The translations under genes were made by a program, and so were the position numbers. The notes under the pieces are model-generated. The model saw nothing but the letters and a program-made list of their open reading frames with translations. It was not told where the DNA came from and did no database searches. From Chloracidobacterium sp. (GTDB lineage Bacteria; Acidobacteriota; Blastocatellia; Pyrinomonadales; Pyrinomonadaceae): DNA of 64,000 nt. Location of the stretch: assembly GCA_015075585.1 (NCBI GenBank), contig JABTUB010000002.1, positions 806,001 to 870,000 of the forward strand, read 5' to 3'. Shown here in pieces: positions 34,461 through 43,047 of this stretch (the first letter of the stretch is position 1; every line of letters starts with the position of its first letter).

Positions 34461-34907
34461 ATGTACGAAAATGACCACAATCCGTTAGCGTGGATCCGCG
34501 GACTTGAAACGGGGAACGTTACCATCGAAGATGACGTTTGGATCGGACCTTTCTGTGTGATCGACGGGCAATACGATAAGCTTTTTATTGGCCGCGGCGT
34601 GAATGTCTCTTCGGGGTGCCAGATAACGACTCACGATACGGTGAAGCGATGTGTAACGGGCCGTCGTTACAGCAATATCGATCATGCTCCGATACGGATC
34701 GAGGAATACGTATATATCGGCAGCAACGCGGTCGTGTTAAAAGGAGCTATCATCGGGCACCATTCGGTAATAGCCGCCGGTGCGGTTGTAATGGAGAATG
34801 CAGTGATACCGCCGTACAGTCTTGTTGCAGGCGTGCCGGGCGTGGTCAAAAAGAACATTTCTGAAAGTGTTAAGAGTTGGTCAGACGATGAAGATCCCAT
34901 TCAATAA
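34461..34907 (+). CDS. Hexapeptide-repeat acyltransferase (sugar O/N-acetyltransferase)
   Basis: A 148-residue left-handed beta-helix protein. Hexapeptide turns are seen in GNVTIEDDVWIGPFCVIDGQ, IGRGVNVSSGCQI, THDT, and YVYIGSNAVVLKGAIIGHHS followed by VIAAGAVVMENAVIPPYSLV and AGVPGVVKK. Such enzymes transfer an acetyl group from acetyl-CoA to a nucleotide sugar or glycan. The downstream aminotransferase suggests that it could acetylate a 4-amino-4,6-dideoxy sugar. The aminotransferase start overlaps its 3' end by 20 bp. Confidence 0.88.
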   Translation: MYENDHNPLAWIRGLETGNVTIEDDVWIGPFCVIDGQYDKLFIGRGVNVSSGCQITTHDTVKRCVTGRRYSNIDHAPIRIEEYVYIGSNAVVLKGAIIGHHSVIAAGAVVMENAVIPPYSLVAGVPGVVKKNISESVKSWSDDEDPIQ

Positions 34908-36030
34908 GCCCTACTTAACTGGTAACGAGACAAAATATATTAGCGATTCGGTCGCCTCGGGCAAGATCTCGGGGGACGGCGGCTTCACGAAAAAGTGTCA
35001 CGAGTATTTTGAGAAAAGGTACAGATTTAAGAAGTGCCTTCTGACGACAAGCTGTACCGATGCTCTTGAGATGGCGGCGATATTGCTCGACATTCGCGAG
35101 GGCGACGAGGTGATCTGTCCCTCATACACATTCGTTTCGACGTCGAATGCGTTCGTGCTTCGCGGAGCTAAGATCATATTTGCGGACAGCGAAGCGGACA
35201 GTCCAAATATTGACGCAGAAAAGATCGAGAGCCTTATCACGCCAAAAACCAAGGCGATCGTCGTGGTGCATTACGCCGGCATCGCCTGCAACATGGACAA
35301 GGTGATGGAGATCGCGGCGGCCAATGATCTATTTGTTGTCGAAGATGCGGCTCAGGCCGTGGACAGCTTTTTTCGGGACAGGCCGCTCGGGAGCATCGGG
35401 CATCTGGCGGCGTTCAGCTTTCACGAGACCAAAAACATTATCAGCGGCGAGGGTGGGATGCTGGTCATCAACGACGATCGGTTTGCGGCGCGGGCGGAGA
35501 TCATTCGAGAAAAAGGCACCAACCGCAGCCAGTTCTTTCGCGGCGAGGTCGATAAATATGGTTGGGTCGATATCGGTTCGTCGTTTTTGCCTTCCGATAT
35601 CGTCGCGGCATTTTTGTATGCGCAACTTGAGAATCTGGACAAGATCCAGGACAAGCGAAAGGCTTTGTGGAACCGCTACAACGAACATCTCAAACCGCTC
35701 GAAGAAGCCCGATCGCTGACACTGCCGCGAGTTCCCGAAAATGCGACAAATAACGCCCACATGTTCTATATCGTCTGCAATACGCCCGACGAACGCGCGG
35801 AACTGATCGCAATGCTCAAGGAAAACGATGTTCAGGCCGTGTTTCACTATCTGTCGCTGCACAAGAGCGAATATTATCGGAGCAAATATGAAGGCGAGGA
35901 ATTGCCGAACTCGGACAAGTACAGTGATTGTTTGGTCAGATTACCGTTATTCTACGAACTTCAAGAAGAACAAGTCGATATGATCGCCGGGCTGATCACC
36001 GACTTTTACGAAGATCGGCGGCGCGACTAA
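34888..36030 (+). CDS. DegT/DnrJ/EryC1 aminotransferase, WecE/RffA-like
   Basis: A PLP enzyme of 380 residues from the ATG at 34888 (MKIPFNKPYLTGNETKYISD). It matches dTDP-4-amino-4,6-dideoxygalactose transaminase: LTTSCTDALEMAAILLDI, VICPSYTFVSTSNAFVLRGA, VVEDAAQAVDSF and the PLP Lys in FHETKNIISGEGGML. The C-terminal IVCNTPDERAELIAMLKEND and VFHYLSLHKSEYY are typical of WecE. It makes an amino sugar nucleotide for surface polysaccharide. It overlaps the acyltransferase gene and precedes a glycosyltransferase by 3 bp. Confidence 0.92.
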   Translation: MKIPFNKPYLTGNETKYISDSVASGKISGDGGFTKKCHEYFEKRYRFKKCLLTTSCTDALEMAAILLDIREGDEVICPSYTFVSTSNAFVLRGAKIIFADSEADSPNIDAEKIESLITPKTKAIVVVHYAGIACNMDKVMEIAAANDLFVVEDAAQAVDSFFRDRPLGSIGHLAAFSFHETKNIISGEGGMLVINDDRFAARAEIIREKGTNRSQFFRGEVDKYGWVDIGSSFLPSDIVAAFLYAQLENLDKIQDKRKALWNRYNEHLKPLEEARSLTLPRVPENATNNAHMFYIVCNTPDERAELIAMLKENDVQAVFHYLSLHKSEYYRSKYEGEELPNSDKYSDCLVRLPLFYELQEEQVDMIAGLITDFYEDRRRD

Positions 36031-36033
36031 TTT

Positions 36034-37275
36034 ATGAAGGTACACGTATATGGAAACACGCTGAACAGCGCGTTCCATCTGACAAAGGCCCTGCGGGACA
36101 AGGGCATCGACGCCGAGATGTTCCTCGATAATTCGTCGCCGTTCGACCAGGATTTTCCGTGGTGGGACGACGCTTCGCTGACCGCCGACAATCTGCCGCC
36201 CTGGATACGTTATTACAAATTGTTTCCGAATTTCGTTCTGCCGACCGGCGAAACGAAGAGGATGATAGATGATTTTGCGAAATGCGATGTTGCGCTCGTT
36301 AGCTGTTACGGGCCGATGCTGGCGATGCGCGCCAAAGTTCGATTTGTCTTTTACAGCCTCGGTAATGACCTGAACACGATCGACTATAAGGACGAGATCA
36401 GCGCGCTGTTCTTCAGCAGCATTACATTCAAGAACCGGCTGCGAAAACTCGTAAAGCTCTTGGGGTTTGTGAGGTTGCAATCGCGGGCATTAAAGCGGCA
36501 TGCAGCGAGAATCATCATCTATATGGGCTATCAATACGGGCCCTATATCGTCAAACACGGATTACAGGACAAGACTGTTAAATTAACCTATCCAAAGGAC
36601 GTGATCAACTACGCGGTACCGGTCGATAAAGAGCTATACGAAGAATACAGGCAATTTGACTCGGTCTTCTTTATGCTTTCGCGTCACTCGTGGAAATCGG
36701 TCTGGAATGACATTAAAGGGAACGACAAATTCATTCGCGCGTTCGCGAGATATGTGAGATCAAGAAAACCCAATGTCATTTTGATAATGGCTAATAAAGG
36801 TATCGATGTAGATGCGAGCAAGGCTCTTGTAAATGAGTTGGGCATTGGCGAATTCATACAATGGGTCGATGATATGCCCAAGCATAGGCTCAAAAAATAC
36901 CAGTCGCTGCCGAATGCGGTGACGGTAGATAATTTTTGGCATGACAAATGGTACGAGCGGTATCCGGAAGACAAAGACGCTCCAAAGGTTGGTTTTGGGT
37001 TTGGATGTATCGAGGCTTTGGCGTCAAAGAGTCTTTTGATCACGGCCTTTAAGGACCACGAATTTTACGGCGGCGAGTCGCCACCGATACTCGACGCATT
37101 TACCGAAGACGAGATCTACGACCGGCTTGTCGAACTCGATGAAATGCCGCCGAATGAGCGCGAAGAGATGCGACAGGCAGGCTATGATTTCGTGTTAAAG
37201 TGGCATGAGCAGACCACTGCTGTTGATACTCACATAAACATATTAAGAGACGTGTATTCCGCGGGCAAGAGATGA
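36034..37275 (+). CDS. Putative glycosyltransferase (GT4-like)
   Basis: A 413-residue protein starting MKVHVYGNTLNSAFHLTKAL, a GT-B N-terminal nucleotide fold. The C-terminal half has SVFFMLSRHSWKSVWNDIKG, NVILIMANKGIDV, QWVDDMPKHRLKKYQSLPNA and FGFGCIEALASKSLLITA, equivalent to the E-x7-E region of GT4 enzymes with one Glu visible. Donor and acceptor are unknown. It is flanked by sugar-modification genes, so it probably adds one residue to the repeat unit. Confidence 0.75.
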   Translation: MKVHVYGNTLNSAFHLTKALRDKGIDAEMFLDNSSPFDQDFPWWDDASLTADNLPPWIRYYKLFPNFVLPTGETKRMIDDFAKCDVALVSCYGPMLAMRAKVRFVFYSLGNDLNTIDYKDEISALFFSSITFKNRLRKLVKLLGFVRLQSRALKRHAARIIIYMGYQYGPYIVKHGLQDKTVKLTYPKDVINYAVPVDKELYEEYRQFDSVFFMLSRHSWKSVWNDIKGNDKFIRAFARYVRSRKPNVILIMANKGIDVDASKALVNELGIGEFIQWVDDMPKHRLKKYQSLPNAVTVDNFWHDKWYERYPEDKDAPKVGFGFGCIEALASKSLLITAFKDHEFYGGESPPILDAFTEDEIYDRLVELDEMPPNEREEMRQAGYDFVLKWHEQTTAVDTHINILRDVYSAGKR

Positions 37276-37312
37276 CATTTAGCATCGAAAAGCGGCGGAC
37301 TTTATCTGCGCT

Positions 37313-38092
37313 ATGAATTTTATTAAGGATATTATAAAGAACAGACTTTACGATTCGTATCTCAGCCGTTTTGATTTTGGTGCGGAGTCACGAAAGGCGA
37401 TGAAGCTGGTAAAAGGCCATACAATGTCAACACCGATCGATATGGCGACCCTTTACGAACTGGTAATACACCTCGATCGCTACAATGTCGAAGGCGACCT
37501 TGTCGAGTGCGGCGTTTGGAAAGGCGGCAGTGCCGGGATCATGGCCGCTGCGAGTTTACGGGGAGCGAAAGAGGCAAAACGGGTCCTCCATCTATTTGAT
37601 CTGTTTGATGATATTGTCGCCCCCGATCCGGAAAAGGATGCCGGGCGGGGCGTTGATGAAATAAATGAATTTCTGAAGAAAAAGGGAAAGACGCTCTCGG
37701 ATATTAGCGCAAACGAGACATTGACCGGTATCTATGACGGTCATGGCGGCCATGGCAAGGTTGAGATCGTTCGGGAATTACTTGTGAATAAGATAAGATA
37801 CCCGGAATCGAAATTGTGTTTCCATGTCGGGTTGTTTCAGGATACGGTTCCGGCAGCCGATGATATAGGCAAGATCGCCATGCTGCGACTTGATGGTGAT
37901 TGGTACGACTCGATCAAGATCCCGCTTGACCATTTGTATGATCGTGTTGTCAAAGGCGGCGTTGTGATCGTCGATGACTATTGGACCTACGAAGGATGTC
38001 GTCGCGCCGTCGATGAGTTTATGGAGGAAAACGAGCTGACCTATTTCAAATGCTATTCCCGGCCTCAAACCAGGTTCTTTTTTAAGACCTAG
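37313..38092 (+). CDS. TylF/MycF-type O-methyltransferase
   Basis: A 259-residue SAM-dependent enzyme of the macrocin O-methyltransferase family. The SAM-binding segment is GDLVECGVWKGGSAGIMAAA. AMLRLDGDWYDSIKIPLDHL with VVIVDDYWTYEGCRRAVDEF provides the metal and catalytic acidic residues. Such enzymes methylate sugar hydroxyls, here most likely a glycan residue. The DNA is less GC-rich than flanking core genes. Confidence 0.88.
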   Translation: MNFIKDIIKNRLYDSYLSRFDFGAESRKAMKLVKGHTMSTPIDMATLYELVIHLDRYNVEGDLVECGVWKGGSAGIMAAASLRGAKEAKRVLHLFDLFDDIVAPDPEKDAGRGVDEINEFLKKKGKTLSDISANETLTGIYDGHGGHGKVEIVRELLVNKIRYPESKLCFHVGLFQDTVPAADDIGKIAMLRLDGDWYDSIKIPLDHLYDRVVKGGVVIVDDYWTYEGCRRAVDEFMEENELTYFKCYSRPQTRFFFKT

Positions 38093-38131
38093 TGCGCGCT
38101 TGGCGGCGCCATACCGACGATCGAACATCCC

Positions 38132-39436
38132 TTGCTGAAAATTCTTAAAAAAACCTATAAGCAGTTTGCATACCGCGGGATCCTATTGGAAGGAATGGTC
38201 GTGAGCGTGACCGAGTATTTGATGCTCGGCGGTTTTGTGCTGGTTAATTTCCTGATCAACCATTATTACGGAACCGAGGTAGTCGGTGTGTATGCCCTTT
38301 CTTTTGCAATAGCGCAAATTGGCATCCTGGGTATCGGCAGTGTGTTTTCGCTGCTGATGAGGCGTGATCTGAGCATTGGGGAATACTCCGCAAACTCCTA
38401 TCTTGCGAAAGTACAGATCCTCAGGTCAGGCAACATGGCGATCGTCTTGGTCTTCGCTGCCGCCGTTATTCTTGGTTTTTATTCTTCGTTGCGGGTAAAC
38501 CTGATATTCATATTGTTGATGATCTGTATTAAGGGCGTCGATGCCTTGAATGAAACCTACTATACGGCGCATCAAACCTTACAAGACCTTCGTGAGTACG
38601 GTGTCTTTAAGTGTTCAAATGCGATCATTTTTGTGGGTATCTCAGCATTCGTCTGTATCAGCCGATTTGACATCGTTTACCTTTATCTTGCCCAGCTTGT
38701 ATGTGCCGCGTTAATGTTAGCCGTCAACGTTTTTCGGTGGCAAAAAATACGCGCTAAACAGGTCGAAGAAAAAGGCCTTCGGTGTGTGGACTTTCGCTTC
38801 CTTTTGATCGAATCATACCCGCTGATCGTCAGTGCGATGGTATTTCAGTTAGGTTTGCGGGCAAATAACGTATTGATATTCGATGTCCTCGGGGAAAAAG
38901 ATCTTGGGATTTTTTCCTTGATCGTCATCACGGTAGGTGTTTTTGCCGGTGTGGCAAACACACTTGCCATTGTCTTTTTCGGCCGGCTGAGCAGGGTGTT
39001 TGTAGAGGAACCGCGGGCCTTTTCGAGAAGATTACATCAGACGATCGGACTGTTTCTGGGCCTCGGGATTATGCTGATGGCGGCGTGCCTTGTAATTACG
39101 CCTCTGAGCGAGTTTGCATTTGGCCTCGCTTTCGATCGGACATTGTACACCGTGATGGCGGCCGCAATTCCTTTCATGTTCATGGTAAGTTGTTTAGGAA
39201 CAATGTTCACGGTAATACGCAAACAAAAGGTCGGTATGTACCTAACAGTGGTCGTGATGGTTTTCAATCTATTGGCATATTTTTATTTGCCGCAGCGTTA
39301 TGGTTTGATCGGGGCGGGATATGCCTTTTTGATCACGGCGATCATCCAGAGCATGCTTATCTACCTTGGCACAATAGTATCCTTAAGGCTCATCGATCGC
39401 GATGGGCGATTTGATCAAAGTCCGAGCCGACAATGA
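38132..39436 (+). CDS. Polysaccharide flippase (Wzx/O-antigen transporter-like)
   Basis: A 434-residue integral membrane protein with about 12 hydrophobic helices, of the MOP/PST (Wzx) type. It starts at TTG 38132 (MLKILKKTYKQFAYRGILLE), followed by EYLMLGGFVLVNFLINHYYG and TEVVGVYALSFAIAQIGILG. Middle part: GLRANNVLIFDVLGEKDLGI. Wzx moves undecaprenyl-linked repeat units across the inner membrane. No Wzy polymerase is evident in the cluster. The gene is the most AT-rich of the group (about 40% GC in a sampled line). Confidence 0.82.
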   Translation: MLKILKKTYKQFAYRGILLEGMVVSVTEYLMLGGFVLVNFLINHYYGTEVVGVYALSFAIAQIGILGIGSVFSLLMRRDLSIGEYSANSYLAKVQILRSGNMAIVLVFAAAVILGFYSSLRVNLIFILLMICIKGVDALNETYYTAHQTLQDLREYGVFKCSNAIIFVGISAFVCISRFDIVYLYLAQLVCAALMLAVNVFRWQKIRAKQVEEKGLRCVDFRFLLIESYPLIVSAMVFQLGLRANNVLIFDVLGEKDLGIFSLIVITVGVFAGVANTLAIVFFGRLSRVFVEEPRAFSRRLHQTIGLFLGLGIMLMAACLVITPLSEFAFGLAFDRTLYTVMAAAIPFMFMVSCLGTMFTVIRKQKVGMYLTVVVMVFNLLAYFYLPQRYGLIGAGYAFLITAIIQSMLIYLGTIVSLRLIDRDGRFDQSPSRQ

Positions 39437-39770
39437 ATGCGGCAAAGGCATAACTCTCAATCGGTTAACAAGAGTTCCGCTGGAAAAACCCGACTTTCCG
39501 CGATCTGTCGGCGTCTTAGACGTGCGCCAATTGATAAGACGCTGTTTTGGCGCAGGGCTTTACGGTACGGGCAAATCTCTCATAGCCGCTCGCGATTTTG
39601 ATGCCGATCGCGGCGGCGCCGCCAATTGGCGTTTTTGCAGGACTCGTTAGCATTTTGTATAATCGTTTTGGAAACACCAGCGGGTTTAGGTGAACGTACA
39701 CAGTGAACGTGCACTTACAATAGGTTTGGCTGCTGAGCTGCCTCAGCTTAGAACCGGGCCTCTCACAAAT
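39437..39770. other. Intergenic region before the Tat protein gene
   Basis: A 334-bp gap. Apart from the promoter at 39635-39663 I find no gene here. Short open frames on both strands (plus 39402-39650, minus 39516-39701) lack family resemblance. CCAATTG at 39527 and CCAATTGG near 39623 are short near-palindromes. Confidence 0.4.
39635..39663 (+). promoter_or_regulatory. Sigma-70-type promoter for the Tat-exported beta-helix protein
   Basis: TTGCAG (39635-39640), a 17-bp spacer, then a perfect TATAAT (39658-39663) preceded by TTG, close to an extended -10. The predicted transcript starts near 39670, 20 nt before a GTG at 39690 and about 100 nt before the ATG at 39771. Confidence 0.6.
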
Positions 39771-41255
39771 ATGAAAAAAAAGAGTGTAGATCGAAGGAGT
39801 TTCTTGCGGCGAACGGCTGCGGGAGTTGCGGGCCTGGGATTAGCGGCATCAGTCGATGCCGGTACCGCAACAGCAAGCGGCCGAAGTGACAAAACGGATG
39901 CCCCCCAAGCAACGCTCGAACATTCCGAGTTAGGAGGACTCGGAGCGGACGACCATCTACAGTATTTGACCGATCTACGCGGTGATGACCGCTATTATCG
40001 AAAAGAAGAAGTGTCAACTGCACTTGACACCAAGATCGATACATCGCAAATAGATCAGCCGAACGGAGTGGCGGGCCTCGACAGTAACGGCAAGGTCGAT
40101 CCCGGAAGGATAGCTACCCTGACATCTCCAAAGAATGGAGATTCCCTTCGATACCGCGACGGCGCAATAGTGAACGTCTCCGAGACCTACCGCAGACTTG
40201 ATATTGAGTTTGGCGTAGTTCCGGACGGCGTTACCGACAATACACCGGCTATCCAAAACGCTCTCAACGCTCTTAGGGAATCGAGCGGCGGAACCCTTGT
40301 CTTCCCGAACGGGATCACTAAGATCATGGGATCTACCGCGCTCAATCTGCACGGAAGCCGAGGGGCGGTCAGGATGTTAGGGTCAGGCGGCGATTCGGTC
40401 GTTCACATTGCCGGAGCAACGCCTGAGCAGCTTCCGGAAACGGTTTTTTATATTATAAACGGGCCAAGTCTAAGGGTTGAAGGATTGACATTTATCGGAA
40501 CTCCCGGTGCTAATGTTTACGATTTTAAGAAGGCGGTGTTTTTCTGCAATGAGATCGATCGCGCAGTGTTTAAGGACTGCAATTTCATCGGCCTTTCCGT
40601 GCGTGCTTCAGAGGCGACGAGCTTGAACAAGTTTTGCGGGATCATTGTGGGCCGCCGGACAAATCTTTTTGTCGATGGCTGTCTGTTTGGCGGATGTGCA
40701 ACTTATCAATGTCCAAATGTAGGTGCTTGGGAGTGGTTCGGCTTAACTGTGCAGGATTCACAGTTCATCGATTTCGGTTACTTTAGGGATCAAACTATCA
40801 TAAAGACCGGCGGCACGATCAACACCAGTTGGATCAGGGCTTTCATGCCGCTACCGGCCAATCAAGCTTTTCACCGAAACAAGATCCATATTACACGGTC
40901 GAGCTTTGACGAGGGTTGTTATAATGCTATCTATCTTAACGGTGCTCAATGGGTAGAGTTGAATAACATTGCGATCAACGGCGGCGTGGAGGCTGCAGTG
41001 CTGCTGCGAAATATTACGAATGCGACCATTAAGGACTCGCTGATCGGGCATATTAATACTCAGTACGGGGTTTCCGCTATTGACTGCAATGTCGTCCAAT
41101 TGGATAATCTTTTGCTAACCGGCAATGTGAAATATGTTCTTGTTAGAGGCACGACCCGGAGGCTGATCTCGAACTTTTCGAATCTGCCGGGAGGCGCGGA
41201 GTCGGAAACAGGAATTATTAACGGTTCGGGTGCTACCGTGGACATAATAACCTAG
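39771..41255 (+). CDS. Tat-exported beta-helix protein (pectate-lyase-superfamily, phage-tail-like)
   Basis: A 494-residue protein from ATG 39771, which gives a Tat signal: KKKSVDRRSFLRRTAAGVAG, then LGLAASVDAGTATA. An in-frame GTG at 39690 would add 27 residues. Residues 35-90 contain LGGLGADDHLQYLTDLRGDD, a motif seen in phage tail-fibre and phage-like repeat proteins. From about 135, DIEFGVVPDGVTDNTPAIQN and ALNALRESSGGTLVFPNG mark a pectate_lyase_3 beta-helix running to the end. It may be a surface glycan hydrolase or lyase acting on the polymer made by the adjacent cluster. Confidence 0.8.
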   Translation: MKKKSVDRRSFLRRTAAGVAGLGLAASVDAGTATASGRSDKTDAPQATLEHSELGGLGADDHLQYLTDLRGDDRYYRKEEVSTALDTKIDTSQIDQPNGVAGLDSNGKVDPGRIATLTSPKNGDSLRYRDGAIVNVSETYRRLDIEFGVVPDGVTDNTPAIQNALNALRESSGGTLVFPNGITKIMGSTALNLHGSRGAVRMLGSGGDSVVHIAGATPEQLPETVFYIINGPSLRVEGLTFIGTPGANVYDFKKAVFFCNEIDRAVFKDCNFIGLSVRASEATSLNKFCGIIVGRRTNLFVDGCLFGGCATYQCPNVGAWEWFGLTVQDSQFIDFGYFRDQTIIKTGGTINTSWIRAFMPLPANQAFHRNKIHITRSSFDEGCYNAIYLNGAQWVELNNIAINGGVEAAVLLRNITNATIKDSLIGHINTQYGVSAIDCNVVQLDNLLLTGNVKYVLVRGTTRRLISNFSNLPGGAESETGIINGSGATVDIIT

Positions 41256-41472
41256 ACAACTCAAACCACTCCGGCGTTCTTCGCCAAAACTGCGGAGCCG
41301 CTAGTTTTAGAATTCAAACTCACCGGAAAGGCAGAGCCTTTGCTCACATCGAGATTTACAGCCGCCGAAAAATACCAAACGGGCAGTGCAGCCGGCAAGC
41401 GGCTTTGATCGAACGGTCGGGGCGTTCGGGTCGGAGCGGGCCGATAGTTTTCGCGGGCTCGGCCCATCGGTG

Positions 41473-42897
41473 CTACTTAGGGCAGCTGAGGGTGGCGTTG
41501 GCACCGAGCGAGTTGGCCGTCTTCAGGTCGGCGATGGCCTCCTGCGGCAAACCTTGCTTGCAGTACGCCAAGGCCCGCATCAAATACGCCCGGAGATACT
41601 TCGGCGAGAGTGAGATCACCTTGGTCATATCTTCGATGGTGCGGTCGTATTGCATAAGTGAGTTGTACGTCCAGCCGCGGTTGAAGTATGTGTCAGCGTT
41701 CGAAGGGTCGAGCCGGAGCGCGGCACTGAAGTCTTCGATGGCGCTGCGTGGAAACTCGCGCATACTCAGCGTGCCGCGGTTGAAGTAAGCGACCGACGTG
41801 TTGTATTTTAGCTCGATCGCGTTTGTAAAATCGGCCCGGGCGGGCGCTGTCATCTCTGCTTTATCATATGCGAGTGCTCGTTTGAAGTACGCCTCACCGC
41901 TGCTTGGCGCCAGCGTTACCGCGGCATCGTACTCCTTTATGGCTTCAAGATACTTGCCCTGTTCACCCAGGTCGTCGCCGCGCTTTATATGATCGGCCGC
42001 GGTCGAGAGCAATGCGCGGGCGGGCGGCTTCACGGCAGGTTTTTGAACGGCCGGTTTTGCGGGCTGTGAGACAGTCGCCGGCGCCGCCGCATCGCCGACG
42101 AACGAAAGCAGCGTGGTGCGGAGCATTGCCGCAAGAGCTTGCTTTTCATTATCAGTGTAGCTTGTGCGGCCGCCTAGAGCCTGCAGGTTTTTAATATTGT
42201 CGAGGAATGCCGCGGGAACGTCCGCGGGCCTCTTTTGCGGATCAAAACCTTCTGTGAGCGACGCGAGCTTCTTGTTTATATCTGCGACATATTTGTCGTT
42301 GTTCGGGAGCTTGTACCAGTTGATCAAAGAGGCGCCGAACTCGCCAAGAGCCATACCCGCTTTGAATTTCCACTGCTCGGCCGGGTCGTTCTTCGGCTCC
42401 TCGGGGCGTCCCGATTTGAGCGATTCGAGCATCGAGCTGATGCCTGTGTACTTGCCGGTCCACTTCTGCACGACGAATTCCTGTATCGCCTTGCTTTCCG
42501 CCTCGGTCGGGTCGCCCCAGTCCGTGGCCGAATTCTGATTGCGGGCGACTATCGCCTTAAGTACGGGGTCGAGTTCCGGATCGTAAAGATTCAGCACCAG
42601 GCGGTCGATGTTGATGCGTATCGTTTCGAGCTTTGCGATGCCGAGCTGCGTAATACCCTTCAAATTCCAGCCGTAATATCCCATAACGAAAGGCTTTACG
42701 GCCTCGCTGCGTCGGCGCCCGCCGGGCGAGGTGTCCCCGGTGATATCCGCGACCTTCTGTCCCAGTGCGCCGCCGCCGTCATCGAGCGGCTTCCCGAGTG
42801 TGACCTTGCCCTGTGCGGCTGCACTAAACGGCATAAGTACCAAAGACAAAGCAGCAACGACGACAGCGACGGATATTCTTACGTTACGGTTCCTCAT
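41473..42897 (-). CDS. Secreted TPR protein
   Basis: A 474-residue protein starting at ATG 42897 (MRNRNVRISVAVVVAALSLV) with a signal peptide cleaved near FSAAAQG. The first 300 residues are a helical region with a Pro/Ala linker (AAPATVSQPAKPAVQKPAVK). The C-terminal 170 residues form about four TPRs (IKRGDDLGEQGKYLEAIKEY; GEAYFKRALAYDKAEMTAPA; SVAYFNRGTLSMREFPRSAI; ADTYFNRGWTYNSLMQYDRT). It is probably a periplasmic assembly or tethering protein. The 217 bp downstream (41256-41472) hold no gene I can support. Confidence 0.83.
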   Translation of the reverse strand: MRNRNVRISVAVVVAALSLVLMPFSAAAQGKVTLGKPLDDGGGALGQKVADITGDTSPGGRRRSEAVKPFVMGYYGWNLKGITQLGIAKLETIRINIDRLVLNLYDPELDPVLKAIVARNQNSATDWGDPTEAESKAIQEFVVQKWTGKYTGISSMLESLKSGRPEEPKNDPAEQWKFKAGMALGEFGASLINWYKLPNNDKYVADINKKLASLTEGFDPQKRPADVPAAFLDNIKNLQALGGRTSYTDNEKQALAAMLRTTLLSFVGDAAAPATVSQPAKPAVQKPAVKPPARALLSTAADHIKRGDDLGEQGKYLEAIKEYDAAVTLAPSSGEAYFKRALAYDKAEMTAPARADFTNAIELKYNTSVAYFNRGTLSMREFPRSAIEDFSAALRLDPSNADTYFNRGWTYNSLMQYDRTIEDMTKVISLSPKYLRAYLMRALAYCKQGLPQEAIADLKTANSLGANATLSCPK

Positions 42898-43047
42898 TTT
42901 AATCTTTGATGTCCTCATCCGCGGATGCGGGCGTGAAAAACGATCCTATAAGGACTGTCAATATCGTACAACACTTCGATAGTCTGCGGCAGTATTTATG
43001 CCCGCAGCTTGGCACACGGCAACGTGCAGCGTAGTGTTAGAAATGCG

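Noticed and set aside
39516-39701. Minus-strand frame of 61 codons in the gap after wzx
   Set aside because: Contains PAKTPIGGAAAIGIKIAS, which looks faintly protein-like, but it overlaps a good plus-strand promoter and has no support.
41256-41472. Minus-strand frame of 68 codons downstream of the TPR gene
   Set aside because: No start signal, family or overlap supports it; probably non-coding remnant sequence.
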